Below are positions 7,645 to 16,212 of a stretch of DNA of 36,492 bases, piece by piece. Each line of letters begins with the position of its first letter. Within the stretch, counting starts at the first letter, position 1. This DNA comes from Pseudomonadota bacterium (GTDB lineage: Bacteria > Pseudomonadota > Alphaproteobacteria > Rhodobacterales > Rhodobacteraceae): the NCBI GenBank assembly GCA_027592105.1, contig JAQCLA010000003.1, forward strand, positions 1-36,492. Direction: 5' to 3'. The notes beneath the pieces were generated by a model. It was not told the origin of the DNA, did no database searches, and worked only from the letters and a program-made list of their open reading frames with translations. Made by a program: the position numbers and the translations under genes.

Positions 7645-7753
7645 GTTTTGCGCCCGTTTTTATAGATGATCCGGCGCGGCGCAAGCATTGGCGCTTCACT
7701 TTGGCCTACGCCCTGTTACACCGGCGGGCGAAAACCTGCCCAAGGGGGACCTC

Positions 7754-8419
7754 ATGCGCTGTGTGATCTTCGATTTGGATGGGACATTGGCCGATACGGC
7801 CGGTGATCTGATCGCTGCTGCCAATGCCGCCTTGGGCGCAATGGGCCATGCGCCGCAATTGGTGATGGGGCGCGATGATGCGACCGCGCTGCGCGGTGGG
7901 CGGGCGATGCTGCAACTTGCGGCCGACCGGATGGGGATGGTGCAGGCCGCGCCGATGATCGCTGCGGGCTATCCGCTTTTGTTGGCGGCCTATGGTGATG
8001 CGATCGACCAGCATACCACGCTTTACCCCGGCGCGATGGACGCGGTGGCCCGGCTGAAGGCGCGCGGCATCGCGGTGGGCATTTGCACCAACAAGCCCGA
8101 GGGTCTGGCCGAGACGCTCTTGACCCGGCTGGGCGTCAGGGCGGAATTCGCGGCCCTTGTCGGGGCCGACACATTGCCCCTGCGCAAGCCCGACCCAGCC
8201 CCGTTTTTCGAAGCCGTGGCGCGCGCAGGCGGTGCAAGGGGGCAATCTTGCCTGATCGGCGATACTGTCACCGACCGCGAGACGGCGCGCGCGGCGGGCC
8301 GACCATGTGCCTTGGTGACATTCGGACCCTTGGGCCAATCGGTGGCCGATTTGGCCCCCGAGGCATTGATCGACCATTATGACGCGCTGGATGGGGTAAT
8401 CGACCGGCTGCTTGGCTGA
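7754..8419 (+). CDS. gph: HAD-family phosphoglycolate phosphatase
   Basis: A 221-residue haloacid dehalogenase-type phosphatase, probably hydrolysing 2-phosphoglycolate produced by Rubisco oxygenation or DNA repair. Motif I is FDLDGTLADT with nucleophile Asp7 and acid/base Asp9. Motif II is GICTNKP, motif III the Lys in LRKPDPAPF, and motif IV LIGDTVTDRETA. The start at 7754 follows AAGGGGG at five to six bases; the longer frame from 7688 lacks support. It is divergent from glmU with a 123-base shared promoter region. HAD enzymes are easily confused, so the exact substrate is likely rather than certain. Confidence 0.85.
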   Translation: MRCVIFDLDGTLADTAGDLIAAANAALGAMGHAPQLVMGRDDATALRGGRAMLQLAADRMGMVQAAPMIAAGYPLLLAAYGDAIDQHTTLYPGAMDAVARLKARGIAVGICTNKPEGLAETLLTRLGVRAEFAALVGADTLPLRKPDPAPFFEAVARAGGARGQSCLIGDTVTDRETARAAGRPCALVTFGPLGQSVADLAPEALIDHYDALDGVIDRLLG

Positions 8420-8463
8420 TCGGGGCATTGACGCGGGCCTTTTGGCACTCAATTCTGTGACCT

Positions 8464-9672
8464 ATGGAAAAACCTGTCTTCACCGGCAATTTCACCCAGC
8501 AAGAACCCATCCCCGAGGCGGCGATTGCGGCCGCGCTGGATGTGATGCGCTCGGGGCGATTGCATCGCTATAACCTTTTGCCCGACGACGAGGGCGAGGT
8601 GGCCGCATTGGAGCGCGAGTTTGCCGCCTTTACCGGCGCGCGCTTTGCGCTTGCCGTGGCCTCGGGCGGATATGCGATGAGTTGCGCGATGCGCGCAATC
8701 GGTGTGCAGGCGGGCGATAAGATCTTGTCCAATGGCTGGACATTGGCGCCTGTGCCGGGGGCGATTGCAAGCCTTGGGGCCATTCCCGTTTTCGTCGAGA
8801 CGACGCAGGATTTGACCATCGATCTTGACGATCTTGCCCACAAGGCGCGCGAAAGCGGCGCGCGGGTGCTGCTGCTCAGCCATATGCGCGGCCATATCTG
8901 CGATATGGACCGGCTGATGACGATTGCGTGCGCCCATGATCTGCAGGTGATCGAGGATTGCGCCCATACGATGGGGGCGGCATGGCAGGGTGTGGCATCG
9001 GGGCGGCATGGGGTGGTCGGCTGCTATTCGACCCAGACCTATAAGCATATCAATTCCGGCGAGGGCGGGCTGATCGTATCGGATGATCCCGCGATCATGG
9101 CCCGCGCAGTGGTTTTGTCGGGTTCCTACATGTTTTATGGCAAACACACCGCCGCGCCCCCCGTTGAAATGTTCGAAAATGTAAAGTATGAGACGCCCAA
9201 TATCTCGGGGAGGATGGACCATCTGCGCGCCGCGATCTTGCGCCCACAGCTTGCCGCACTCCCCCAGCAGGTCGCGCGCTGGAACGCGCTTTACCGGATG
9301 TTGGAGGTGGGCCTGCGCAATATCGCGGGGCTGCGTGTCATCGAACGGCCGCCACAGGAAAGCATCGTGGGATCGTCGTTTCAGTTCCTTTTGCCCGATT
9401 GGCCCGCCGATCGGATGCGCGCGCTGCTTGCGGCTTGCGCCGTGCGGGGGGTGGAGTTGAAATGGTTCGGTGCGGCCGAGCCTGTGGCCTTTACCTCGCG
9501 CTATGATAGCTGGCGCTTTGCGCCGCCCCAACGCTTGCCGCGCACTGATGCGATCCTTGCCGGGCTGATCGACATGCGCTTGCCGCTGACCTTCTCGGAG
9601 GCCGATGTGCACATGATTGCGGAGATCATCCGCGATGAGGTAGTGGGCGCTAGCACACAAGCGGCGGAGTGA
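8464..9672 (+). CDS. DegT/DnrJ/EryC1/StrS family aminotransferase
   Basis: A 402-residue PLP-dependent enzyme of the DegT family, whose members transfer amino groups to keto-sugars for polysaccharide or secondary metabolite synthesis. Asp165 in VIEDCAH should hold the pyridine nitrogen and Lys194 in STQTYKHINSGEGG should form the Schiff base. The N-terminal segment SGRLHRYN and GDKILSNGWTLAPVPGAI also fit. No strong Shine-Dalgarno sequence precedes the ATG at 8464. It lies 44 bases after gph and convergently abuts pyrG (19 bases). No sugar-biosynthesis genes are nearby, so the product cannot be predicted. Confidence 0.86.
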   Translation: MEKPVFTGNFTQQEPIPEAAIAAALDVMRSGRLHRYNLLPDDEGEVAALEREFAAFTGARFALAVASGGYAMSCAMRAIGVQAGDKILSNGWTLAPVPGAIASLGAIPVFVETTQDLTIDLDDLAHKARESGARVLLLSHMRGHICDMDRLMTIACAHDLQVIEDCAHTMGAAWQGVASGRHGVVGCYSTQTYKHINSGEGGLIVSDDPAIMARAVVLSGSYMFYGKHTAAPPVEMFENVKYETPNISGRMDHLRAAILRPQLAALPQQVARWNALYRMLEVGLRNIAGLRVIERPPQESIVGSSFQFLLPDWPADRMRALLAACAVRGVELKWFGAAEPVAFTSRYDSWRFAPPQRLPRTDAILAGLIDMRLPLTFSEADVHMIAEIIRDEVVGASTQAAE

Positions 9673-9691
9673 GTGGGGCGTTTTCCGCCGC

Positions 9692-11335
9692 TTAGACTAG
9701 CCGTGAGTTTTCCTTGGCCGCGCGCACGAAATCGCGGAACAGCGGGTGCGGCTCGAGGGGTTTGGATTTCAGCTCGGGGTGGAATTGCACCCCGATGAAC
9801 CACGGATGATCCTCGACCTCGACGATTTCGGGCAGGCGGCCGTCGGGTGACATGCCCGAAAAACGCAAACCCTTCGCTTCGAGCGCCTCGCGGTACTTGA
9901 TATCAACCTCGTAGCGGTGGCGGTGGCGTTCTTCGATGTTGAGCGTGCCATAGGCCTCGGCGACCTTGGAACCCGCTTTCAGCACCGCGTCATAGGCCCC
10001 CAATCGCATCGTGCCGCCCTTGGCATCGGTCAGTTTGCGTTTGACCTTGGCATTGCCCTGCACCCATTCCTTGAGGTGGTAGACCACAGGCGTAAAACGC
10101 TTTTTCCCCGCTTCGTGGTCGAATTCCTCGGAGCCTGCATCGCTCAGATCGGCCAGATTGCGCGCCGCTTCGATCACCGCCATCTGCATGCCGAGACAAA
10201 TCCCGAGATAGGGGACCTTGCGGGTGCGGGCAAACTCGGCCGCCTTGATCTTGCCTTCGGTGCCGCGCTCGCCAAAGCCGCCGGGCACCAAGATCGCGTC
10301 GAAGCCTTCGAGATAGGGGGCAGGATCTTCGCGCTCGAAAATCTCGGCATCGATCCATTCGGCTTTGACCTTGACGCGGTTGGCGATGCCGCCATGCGTC
10401 AGCGCCTCGGCGATGGATTTATAGGCATCTTCAAGCTGGGTATATTTGCCCACGATCGCCACGCGCACTTCGCCCTCGGGGTTGGCGATGCGGTCGGCCA
10501 CATCTTCCCAAGCCGACAGGTCGGGCTTGGGGGTTGGGCTGATCTGGAAGGCGTCCAGCACCGCCTGATCCATTCCCTCGCGGTGATAGGCCAAGGGGGC
10601 TTCGTAGATCGAGGCCAGATCCTGCGCGGCGATCACGGAGTCGGGGCGCACATTGCAAAACAGCGCCAGCTTTTCGCGTTCCTTGGCGGGGATCGGCCCC
10701 TCGGAGCGGCACACAAGGATGTCGGGCGCGATGCCGATCGAGCGGAGTTCCTTGACCGAGTGCTGCGTTGGCTTTGTCTTGAGCTCACCGCTGGCCTTGA
10801 CGAAGGGCAAAAGCGTCAGATGCATGAAAATGCATTGTCCACGCGGCTTTTCTTGGCTGAATTGGCGGATCGCCTCGAAAAAGGGCAAGCCTTCGATATC
10901 GCCGACGGTGCCGCCGATCTCGCAGAGCATGAAGTCGACCTCATCCTCGCCGATGCGGATGAAGTCTTTGATTTCATTGGTGACATGGGGGATGACTTGG
11001 ATGGTTTTGCCCAAGTAGTCGCCGCGGCGCTCTTTTTCCAAGACGCTGGAATAGATCCGACCCGATGAAACCGAATCCGTCATCCGCGCGGCCACACCTG
11101 TGAAGCGCTCGTAATGGCCCAAGTCGAGGTCAGTTTCCGCCCCATCGTCGGTGACGAAAACCTCGCCATGCTCAAAGGGCGACATCGTGCCGGGGTCGAC
11201 GTTCAAATAGGGGTCGAGCTTGCGCAGCCGCACGGTAAAGCCGCGGGCCTGCAACAGCGCGCCCAACGCCGCCGATGCCAACCCCTTGCCAAGCGAGGAG
11301 ACCACACCGCCGGTGATGAAAATGAATCGCGCCAT
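9692..11335 (-). CDS. pyrG: CTP synthase
   Basis: A 547-residue enzyme forming CTP from UTP, ATP and glutamine. The synthetase domain (about 1-270) starts with FIFITGGVVSSLGKG and includes KLDPYLNVDPGTMSPF and CEIGGTVGDIE. The class I glutaminase domain (about 290-540) has VPGGFGERG, nucleophile Cys380 in GICLGMQ, and the C-terminal His/Glu pair in VQFHPE. Length and motif order are fully normal. It is downstream of secG on the same strand with a 168-base gap that holds a perfect hairpin, so it may have its own promoter as well as read-through. Confidence 0.98.
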   Translation of the reverse strand: MARFIFITGGVVSSLGKGLASAALGALLQARGFTVRLRKLDPYLNVDPGTMSPFEHGEVFVTDDGAETDLDLGHYERFTGVAARMTDSVSSGRIYSSVLEKERRGDYLGKTIQVIPHVTNEIKDFIRIGEDEVDFMLCEIGGTVGDIEGLPFFEAIRQFSQEKPRGQCIFMHLTLLPFVKASGELKTKPTQHSVKELRSIGIAPDILVCRSEGPIPAKEREKLALFCNVRPDSVIAAQDLASIYEAPLAYHREGMDQAVLDAFQISPTPKPDLSAWEDVADRIANPEGEVRVAIVGKYTQLEDAYKSIAEALTHGGIANRVKVKAEWIDAEIFEREDPAPYLEGFDAILVPGGFGERGTEGKIKAAEFARTRKVPYLGICLGMQMAVIEAARNLADLSDAGSEEFDHEAGKKRFTPVVYHLKEWVQGNAKVKRKLTDAKGGTMRLGAYDAVLKAGSKVAEAYGTLNIEERHRHRYEVDIKYREALEAKGLRFSGMSPDGRLPEIVEVEDHPWFIGVQFHPELKSKPLEPHPLFRDFVRAAKENSRLV

Positions 11336-11459
11336 GTCAGCAAACCTTCCCGTGCCGGAGCGCGCCGCATCATCAGCGGTCTGCCCTTATCCCTGTATCA
11401 CGGGGTTTGATGTTACGCGGATTCGGCACTTCCCCGCAAGGGATGCGACACATGATATT

Positions 11460-11481
11460 GGGTCATTCGCAAGAATGACCC
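11460..11481. repeat. perfect hairpin between secG and pyrG
   Basis: Nine-base perfect arms GGGTCATTC (11460-11468) and GAATGACCC (11473-11481) around a four-base loop. On the minus strand it begins 23 bases after the secG stop, in terminator position, but it is followed by AATATCATG rather than a T-run. It could be a weak terminator, an mRNA-stabilising end, or an operator for pyrG. Confidence 0.6.
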
Positions 11482-11503
11482 TAAATATACGAAAATTCGC
11501 CGA

Positions 11504-11866
11504 TCAATCCGCGCGTGGCGGCAAAAGTGGCGCGTCGCCCGAGATCGGTGGCAGCAAATCGGACGCAGGCGGAAGCGCAGGGCTGTCGCCCGCTTCGGTG
11601 GCAGGGCCACCGCCGATGCGGTCAAGCACCGAAGACCCGGCCGAATTCTGCGCCGCGATGATCGTCAAGGTGATCGAGGTCGCCAAGAACGCAATGGCAA
11701 AAGCCCACGTCAGCTTGCCCAATGCAGTGGCTGCTTGCCGACCGCTCATCACACCGCCGCCGCCACCGCCAAGGCCAAGCCCGCCCCCTTCGGAACGCTG
11801 CAAAAGCACAACGCCGATGAGACAGATCGCAAGGATCAGATGGACGACGAGAATGATGTTTTCCAT
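11504..11866 (-). CDS. secG: preprotein translocase subunit SecG
   Basis: A 120-residue inner-membrane protein, the small auxiliary subunit of the SecYEG export channel. The N-terminal membrane segment (about residues 3-21, NIILVVHLILAICLIGVVL) is followed by the hallmark QRSEGGGLGLGGGGGG and SGRQAATALGKLTW. A second membrane segment spans about 53-71. The C-terminal tail is Pro/Ala-rich and variable, as usual in alphaproteobacteria. It is the first gene of the secG-pyrG pair. Confidence 0.95.
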   Translation of the reverse strand: MENIILVVHLILAICLIGVVLLQRSEGGGLGLGGGGGGVMSGRQAATALGKLTWAFAIAFLATSITLTIIAAQNSAGSSVLDRIGGGPATEAGDSPALPPASDLLPPISGDAPLLPPRAD

Positions 11867-11917
11867 TGGCGGTGTCCTTCACGAGGCCTGGCTCGGATTT
11901 CGGCTTACTTATGAGAT

Positions 11918-11929
11918 GCGGCATGCCGC
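11918..11929. repeat. 12-base perfect palindrome in secG leader
   Basis: GCGGCATGCCGC, lying about 50 bases upstream of the secG ATG. It could be an operator or simply a short GC palindrome; there is no further evidence. Confidence 0.4.
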
Positions 11930-12078
11930 CGCAAGCCCAAGTCGGTCAACCATAACGCGAGTTGTCCCTGTATTTGAAACTTTTTTATTTCCAATGCGAA
12001 TGATCGCGGTGCTGTACACGGATGTATGCCGCATTGCGCCGCGGCACAGCCGATCTTGCATGATGCGGCGGCGTGTCG

Positions 12079-12108
12079 CGCGAATTGGCGAAATTTGCCC
12101 GATTCGCG
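12079..12108. repeat. hairpin in the purA leader
   Basis: Arms CGCGAAT (12079-12085) and ATTCGCG (12102-12108) pair perfectly, with an inner GGC/GCC pairing, about 70 bases before the purA ATG. It may be an operator for a purine-responsive regulator or an mRNA leader hairpin; this is inference. Confidence 0.45.
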
Positions 12109-12177
12109 TGATCTTCCGCTTCCAACCCGCCCATCGGCCCGTTATAGCCCGCCCGGGTCGCAACCGGAGGATCTGCC

Positions 12178-13473
12178 ATGGCTAATGTCGTTGTTGTCGG
12201 GGCCCAGTGGGGCGATGAAGGCAAAGGCAAGATCGTCGATTGGTTGTCGGAACGTGCCGATGTGATCGCGCGTTTCCAAGGTGGCCATAATGCGGGCCAC
12301 ACGCTGGTCATCGACGGGAAGGTCTACAAGCTGAACGCGCTGCCCTCGGGTGTGGTACGTGGTGGCAAGCTCAGCATCATCGGCAATGGCGTCGTGCTGG
12401 ACCCGTGGCATTTGGTGGGTGAGATCGCCTCGATCCGCCAGCAAGGCGTGGATATCACGCCCGAGACGCTGATGATCGCGGAAAATACGCCGCTGATCCT
12501 GCCCATTCATGGTGAGCTTGACCGCGCCCGCGAGGAAGCGGCAAGTGCCGGCACCAAGATCGGCACAACCGGGCGCGGCATCGGCCCCGCCTATGAGGAT
12601 AAGGTGGGCCGCCGCTCGGTGCGGGTGGCCGATCTGGCCGATGACGCGACGCTGGTGGCGAGCGTTGACCGCGCGCTGCAACATCACAACCCGCTGCGCC
12701 GAGGCCTTGGTATTGCCGAGGTCGACCGCGATGCGCTTTTGGCCGGCTTGCGCGCCATCGCGCCCGAGATCCTGCCTTATGCCGCCCCGGTCTGGAAGGT
12801 GTTGAACGACAAGCGCAAAGCGGGCAAGCGCATCTTGTTCGAAGGGGCGCAGGGCGCGCTTCTCGATATCGATTTCGGCACTTATCCTTTTGTGACCTCG
12901 TCCAATGTGATCGCGGGTCAGGCGGCGACGGGTGTGGGGATCGGGCCGACGGCCATCGATTATGTTCTGGGGATCGTGAAAGCCTACACCACCCGCGTGG
13001 GCGAGGGGCCGTTTCCGACCGAATTGCTTGACGGCGATGGCCAGCGGCTGGGCGAGCGGGGGCGCGAGTTCGGCACCGTGACAGGCCGCAAGCGGCGCTG
13101 CGGCTGGTTTGACGCCTGCCTCGTGCGCCAGACCTGCGCCACCTCGGGCGTCAAGGGGATCGCGCTGACCAAGCTTGATGTGCTCGACGGGTTCGAGACG
13201 CTGAAAATCTGTGTCGCTTACGATCTGGATGGCCAGCGGCTTGATTACCTGCCCACCGCCGCCGATCAACAGGCGCGCTGCACGCCGATCTATGAAGAGA
13301 TGCCGGGTTGGGCCGCCTCGACCGAAGGGGCGCGCAGTTGGGCCGACCTGCCCGGAGAGGCGGTAAAATACGTGCGCCGCATCGAAGAGTTGATCGAATG
13401 CCCGGTGGCGCTACTGTCCACCTCACCTGAAAGGGACGACACGATCCTCGTGACCGATCCCTTCGCAGATTGA
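12178..13473 (+). CDS. purA: adenylosuccinate synthetase
   Basis: A 431-residue cytoplasmic enzyme joining IMP and aspartate with GTP to form adenylosuccinate, the committed step to AMP. The N-terminal GTP-binding motif WGDEGKGK gives catalytic Asp13, and FQGGHNAGH gives catalytic His41. TTGRGIGPAYEDKVGR, EGAQGALLDIDFGTYPFVTSSN and TTRVGEGPFPTE follow in normal order, and the C-terminal region KLDVLDGFETLKICVAY is canonical. GGAGG precedes the ATG by six bases. The DUF2842 gene follows after 15 bases and is probably co-transcribed. Confidence 0.98.
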   Translation: MANVVVVGAQWGDEGKGKIVDWLSERADVIARFQGGHNAGHTLVIDGKVYKLNALPSGVVRGGKLSIIGNGVVLDPWHLVGEIASIRQQGVDITPETLMIAENTPLILPIHGELDRAREEAASAGTKIGTTGRGIGPAYEDKVGRRSVRVADLADDATLVASVDRALQHHNPLRRGLGIAEVDRDALLAGLRAIAPEILPYAAPVWKVLNDKRKAGKRILFEGAQGALLDIDFGTYPFVTSSNVIAGQAATGVGIGPTAIDYVLGIVKAYTTRVGEGPFPTELLDGDGQRLGERGREFGTVTGRKRRCGWFDACLVRQTCATSGVKGIALTKLDVLDGFETLKICVAYDLDGQRLDYLPTAADQQARCTPIYEEMPGWAASTEGARSWADLPGEAVKYVRRIEELIECPVALLSTSPERDDTILVTDPFAD

Positions 13474-13488
13474 TCCGGACGAGGGCCC

Positions 13489-13719
13489 ATGGCGTTGACA
13501 TACAAGACACGGCGGCGGTTGTCGCTTTTGATCCTTTTGGTGGGCATGCCCGCCTATATCGCGGTGGCGTGGTGGGTGATGAGCCTGTTTGAGCGGCCCG
13601 GTATCTGGTTGGAATTCGCGATCTATATCGTGCTGGGCATCTTGTGGGTCTTGCCATTCAAGGCGGTGTTCAAGGGCGTCGGTCAGGCTGATCCCGACGC
13701 ACCGCGCGACGATCACTGA
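13489..13719 (+). CDS. DUF2842 family small membrane protein
   Basis: A 76-residue protein with a basic N-terminus (YKTRRR) and two predicted membrane segments at about residues 11-32 and 39-57, joined by a short FERPG-containing loop; the tail is short and acidic. This layout fits the DUF2842 family found in alphaproteobacteria. It follows purA by 15 bases and is closed by a strong bidirectional terminator. The function is not known; the membrane topology is the only visible clue. Confidence 0.82.
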   Translation: MALTYKTRRRLSLLILLVGMPAYIAVAWWVMSLFERPGIWLEFAIYIVLGILWVLPFKAVFKGVGQADPDAPRDDH

Positions 13720-13735
13720 GGCGGCGTCATCAATG

Positions 13736-13772
13736 AAAAAGGCCCCGTGGTGTCATAGCCCGGGGCCTTTTT
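13736..13772. terminator. bidirectional intrinsic terminator
   Basis: Twelve-base perfect arms AAAAAGGCCCCG (13736-13747) and CGGGGCCTTTTT (13761-13772) with a 13-base loop, followed by CTTTTTG on the plus strand. It lies between the convergent purA-DUF2842 unit and the large acidic gene, whose stop is at 13790. The A-run/T-run symmetry lets it serve both strands. Confidence 0.9.
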
Positions 13773-13789
13773 CTTTTTGTGGCAGTGAC

Positions 13790-16177
13790 TTATTGGTCGA
13801 GCGCTGTCTGCGACAGGCGGAAGGCGCCCCGCGCGACACGCTCGATCCGGCCATGGCGCATCATGTCACCGAAGCTGTGCAACATCTCTTCGGGGCTGAT
13901 GGACTGGTCGGTCGCATCGGCGATCATGCGGAAAAGCTGCGTGCGGTCGAAGGTACCCGTGCCAAAGACGCTTTGGGCATAACCTGCGGCCAGTTCGATC
14001 ACCTCATCGATCTCGACCGCATCGCTTTGGTCGAGGATCTGCGCGAAATGCTCGGCATGTGACGCGTCAAGCATCGCATGCACCGGGGCAGGGGCAGGGG
14101 CAGGCTGTGCCTGTGCTGGGTCCGGACCAGGTACCGCAACCGCCGTAGTAGCGGCGGAGGCGAGCTCGGCGTCGGCATCGGTACGGCGGAGGTTCATGAT
14201 CACGCCTGCGCGCTGCGCCAATTGGGCAAGGCTGTTGGCGATGTTGCGCGGTGCTGCCACGGCTTGGGGTGCGGCCTCGGTCAGGCGCAGCGGGGCTGCG
14301 GCCGTGGCCGCGGCTTGCTGCATGCCGGGTGCCATGACGCGACGCGGGCGGATCGGTTCGCCACCGGCAAGCTGTGCGGCATCGTCGATGCGCTGCTCGG
14401 AGACCAAGATCAGCGGCGTGGGCCGCGCGGCATCGGCGCGGCGGGTCACATCGACACGCACACGGCGGGGACGCATGACTTGGGCCAAATCCTCGCGATA
14501 TTCGGCGGCATCATCCGCGTCCTCATCGGCAGCGGGGGCCAGTTCACGCTCGGCGCTGCGAGCGGCAACCGCGGCCTTGAGATGCGCGATATTGGCCCCG
14601 CGGCGGGTCGTATCGGCATTGCTCATCCGGCTTTCAGTGGCCGCAAAAAGACGGTCAGCGGCCTCAAGATCACCCATCTCCTGCGGCGTCTCGGGCGGTT
14701 GCGCCGGGGCGGTTTCGGCCTGTGCTTGGGGTGGTGTCACCGGTTCGGCCGGTTGTGCGATCTGCGCGGCAGGGGCGCTGGGCTGTGGGGCAGGGGCGGT
14801 GTCACGCGCGGTTGCCGCGGTGATGGCAGCCGTGATGGCGTCATCATCATCGGTGGGCGCGTTATCATCGTCGAACCCGTCATCGTAATCGTCCAACACC
14901 TCGGCCATTTGCGGCATGGGTTGCTGTGCGGCGACAGGCGCAGGGGCCAGATCTTGCGCAATCGCAGCAAGCGCCATCGTGTCGGCGTCATCATCGGCGG
15001 CCAGATCTTGCGCCTCGGCCTCAGGCTGTTGCGCGAATTCGGCGTCGAAACCCATCTCCGCCTCCGCGTCATATTCCTCTTCGGTCGACGCGCGGCGGAT
15101 ACGGGCAATGCGTTCGGCAACCGAGGCACCATCCATCGGTGCAGCATCACCAAACAACGATGCAGCATCCAGCGTGGTATCATCTTGGCCGACGTCAGCG
15201 AAGAATGCGGTGTCATCCTCGGCTGTCGGTGCCGGCGCGGACGGGGCTTCGGGGGTGGGCTGTGTCAGCTCTGCCTGCGGTGCATCGGCCAATGCTGCTG
15301 CAACAGCGGCCAGTGTGTCGGCACCATCGGTGGCCAGATCCGTAACCTGTGCCGGGGCGGTGACGCGCACGGGCGCTTCATCGGTGATGACGGCGTCAGC
15401 AGGTGCCGCTTCGGCGAGGTCGGCCATTTGCGCCAGCAGCGCGGCGTCGTCCAATGCGTCATCTGCCATGGCGATGTCATCGGCTGCGGGGAGGTCAGGC
15501 GATGTCGCCATCGCCTCGTCCGTCATCGCGGGGGCGGGTTCATCGACCAGAGTTTCCACAGTGGCGGTGTCTTGCGGCGCCGCTCCTGCGTCACCTGTGC
15601 TGTCATCTTCGAGCGCGAGGTCAGGCGTTGTCTCAGGTGCAACCTCAACTTCGGGCATGGCTTCGACAGCGGACATGATCTCAGCCTCAGCCTCAGCCTC
15701 AGCCTCAGCTTCAGCCGCCATCTCAACGTCTGCTTCCGCCACAGCTTCGGCTGCAACTTCGGGTGTCGCGTCCTGAAGCTCGGCGGGATCTACTGCCTGT
15801 CCCTCGGCGTCTGGCTCTGGCGTGATGGTGTCATCGGCCAGGTCGGCATCCGCGATCTCGGGTTGGGCAGGTGTCTGTGCCTTGGCAGGGGGCGCGACGG
15901 TGTCGGCCGTATCCAGCGGTTCGGGCTGTGCGCGCAGCAACAGGCCCGATTCCATGATCCGCGCCTCGACCCGGCGTTGGATCGCGGCCTCGGTGATGCG
16001 GTGCAGCATCTCGGTGTCGGGTGTCGGCGGCTCGGCGCCGAAATAGCGGTCTTCAGCGGCCAGATCGCGGAAATATTCTGCGATCGCCTTCATTGCCTCG
16101 AATGGTTTATCAAAGCCCTCGAGGGTACAGGAGAAAGTGCCATAAGACACCGTCAGGATCTTGTTTGCGTCACTCAT
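13790..16177 (-). CDS. large acidic low-complexity protein of unknown function
   Basis: A 795-residue protein with a conserved-looking N-terminal domain (about 1-85, including ILTVSYGTFSCTLEGFDKPF and EYFRDLAAEDRYFGAEPPTP) and C-terminal domain (about 695-795, including QLFRMIADATDQSISPEEML and HGRIERVARGAFRLS), the latter resembling a winged-helix fold. Between them lie some 600 residues rich in Ala, Asp, Glu, Pro and Gln, probably disordered, with an (Ala-Glu)6 tract and a more basic patch near 570-640. No signal peptide or membrane segment is visible. I recall similar two-ended proteins in Rhodobacterales, sometimes labelled as chemotaxis-related, but I see no CheA kinase motifs. The promoter lies in the 121-base gap shared with the thiamine kinase gene. 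Confidence 0.85.
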   Translation of the reverse strand: MSDANKILTVSYGTFSCTLEGFDKPFEAMKAIAEYFRDLAAEDRYFGAEPPTPDTEMLHRITEAAIQRRVEARIMESGLLLRAQPEPLDTADTVAPPAKAQTPAQPEIADADLADDTITPEPDAEGQAVDPAELQDATPEVAAEAVAEADVEMAAEAEAEAEAEAEIMSAVEAMPEVEVAPETTPDLALEDDSTGDAGAAPQDTATVETLVDEPAPAMTDEAMATSPDLPAADDIAMADDALDDAALLAQMADLAEAAPADAVITDEAPVRVTAPAQVTDLATDGADTLAAVAAALADAPQAELTQPTPEAPSAPAPTAEDDTAFFADVGQDDTTLDAASLFGDAAPMDGASVAERIARIRRASTEEEYDAEAEMGFDAEFAQQPEAEAQDLAADDDADTMALAAIAQDLAPAPVAAQQPMPQMAEVLDDYDDGFDDDNAPTDDDDAITAAITAATARDTAPAPQPSAPAAQIAQPAEPVTPPQAQAETAPAQPPETPQEMGDLEAADRLFAATESRMSNADTTRRGANIAHLKAAVAARSAERELAPAADEDADDAAEYREDLAQVMRPRRVRVDVTRRADAARPTPLILVSEQRIDDAAQLAGGEPIRPRRVMAPGMQQAAATAAAPLRLTEAAPQAVAAPRNIANSLAQLAQRAGVIMNLRRTDADAELASAATTAVAVPGPDPAQAQPAPAPAPVHAMLDASHAEHFAQILDQSDAVEIDEVIELAAGYAQSVFGTGTFDRTQLFRMIADATDQSISPEEMLHSFGDMMRHGRIERVARGAFRLSQTALDQ
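15681..15716. repeat. hexanucleotide tandem repeat, six units
   Basis: Five and a half near-perfect copies of TCAGCC (the fifth reads TCAGCT) within the acidic gene. On the minus strand they encode (Ala-Glu)6. Length changes in whole units would stay in frame, so the tract may vary between strains without breaking the gene. Confidence 0.85.
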
Positions 16178-16196
16178 GGATCTCGTACTCTGCTCG

Positions 16197-16212
16197 ACCG
16201 GGCTACGCCGGT
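16197..16212. repeat. hairpin upstream of the acidic gene
   Basis: Five-base arms ACCGG and CCGGT with a six-base loop. On the plus strand it is followed by ATTTTTAC, like a terminator, but no plus-strand gene ends here. On the minus strand it would lie in the 5' leader of the acidic gene, 20 bases before the ATG. Confidence 0.4.

Larger units (their letters stand above)
11867..12177. other. divergent secG/purA promoter region
   Basis: A 311-base non-coding region between two divergent housekeeping genes. It contains a 12-base perfect palindrome (11918-11929) nearer secG, an AT-rich stretch about 11965-12000 that is the likely site of one or both promoters, and a hairpin at 12079-12108 in the purA leader. 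I could not match a convincing -35/-10 pair. GGAGG at 12167-12171 serves purA. Confidence 0.6.

Noticed and set aside
8449..9660. Antisense open frame over the DegT aminotransferase
   Set aside because: The plus-strand frame carries the intact PLP-binding residues; the antisense translation has no recognisable motif.
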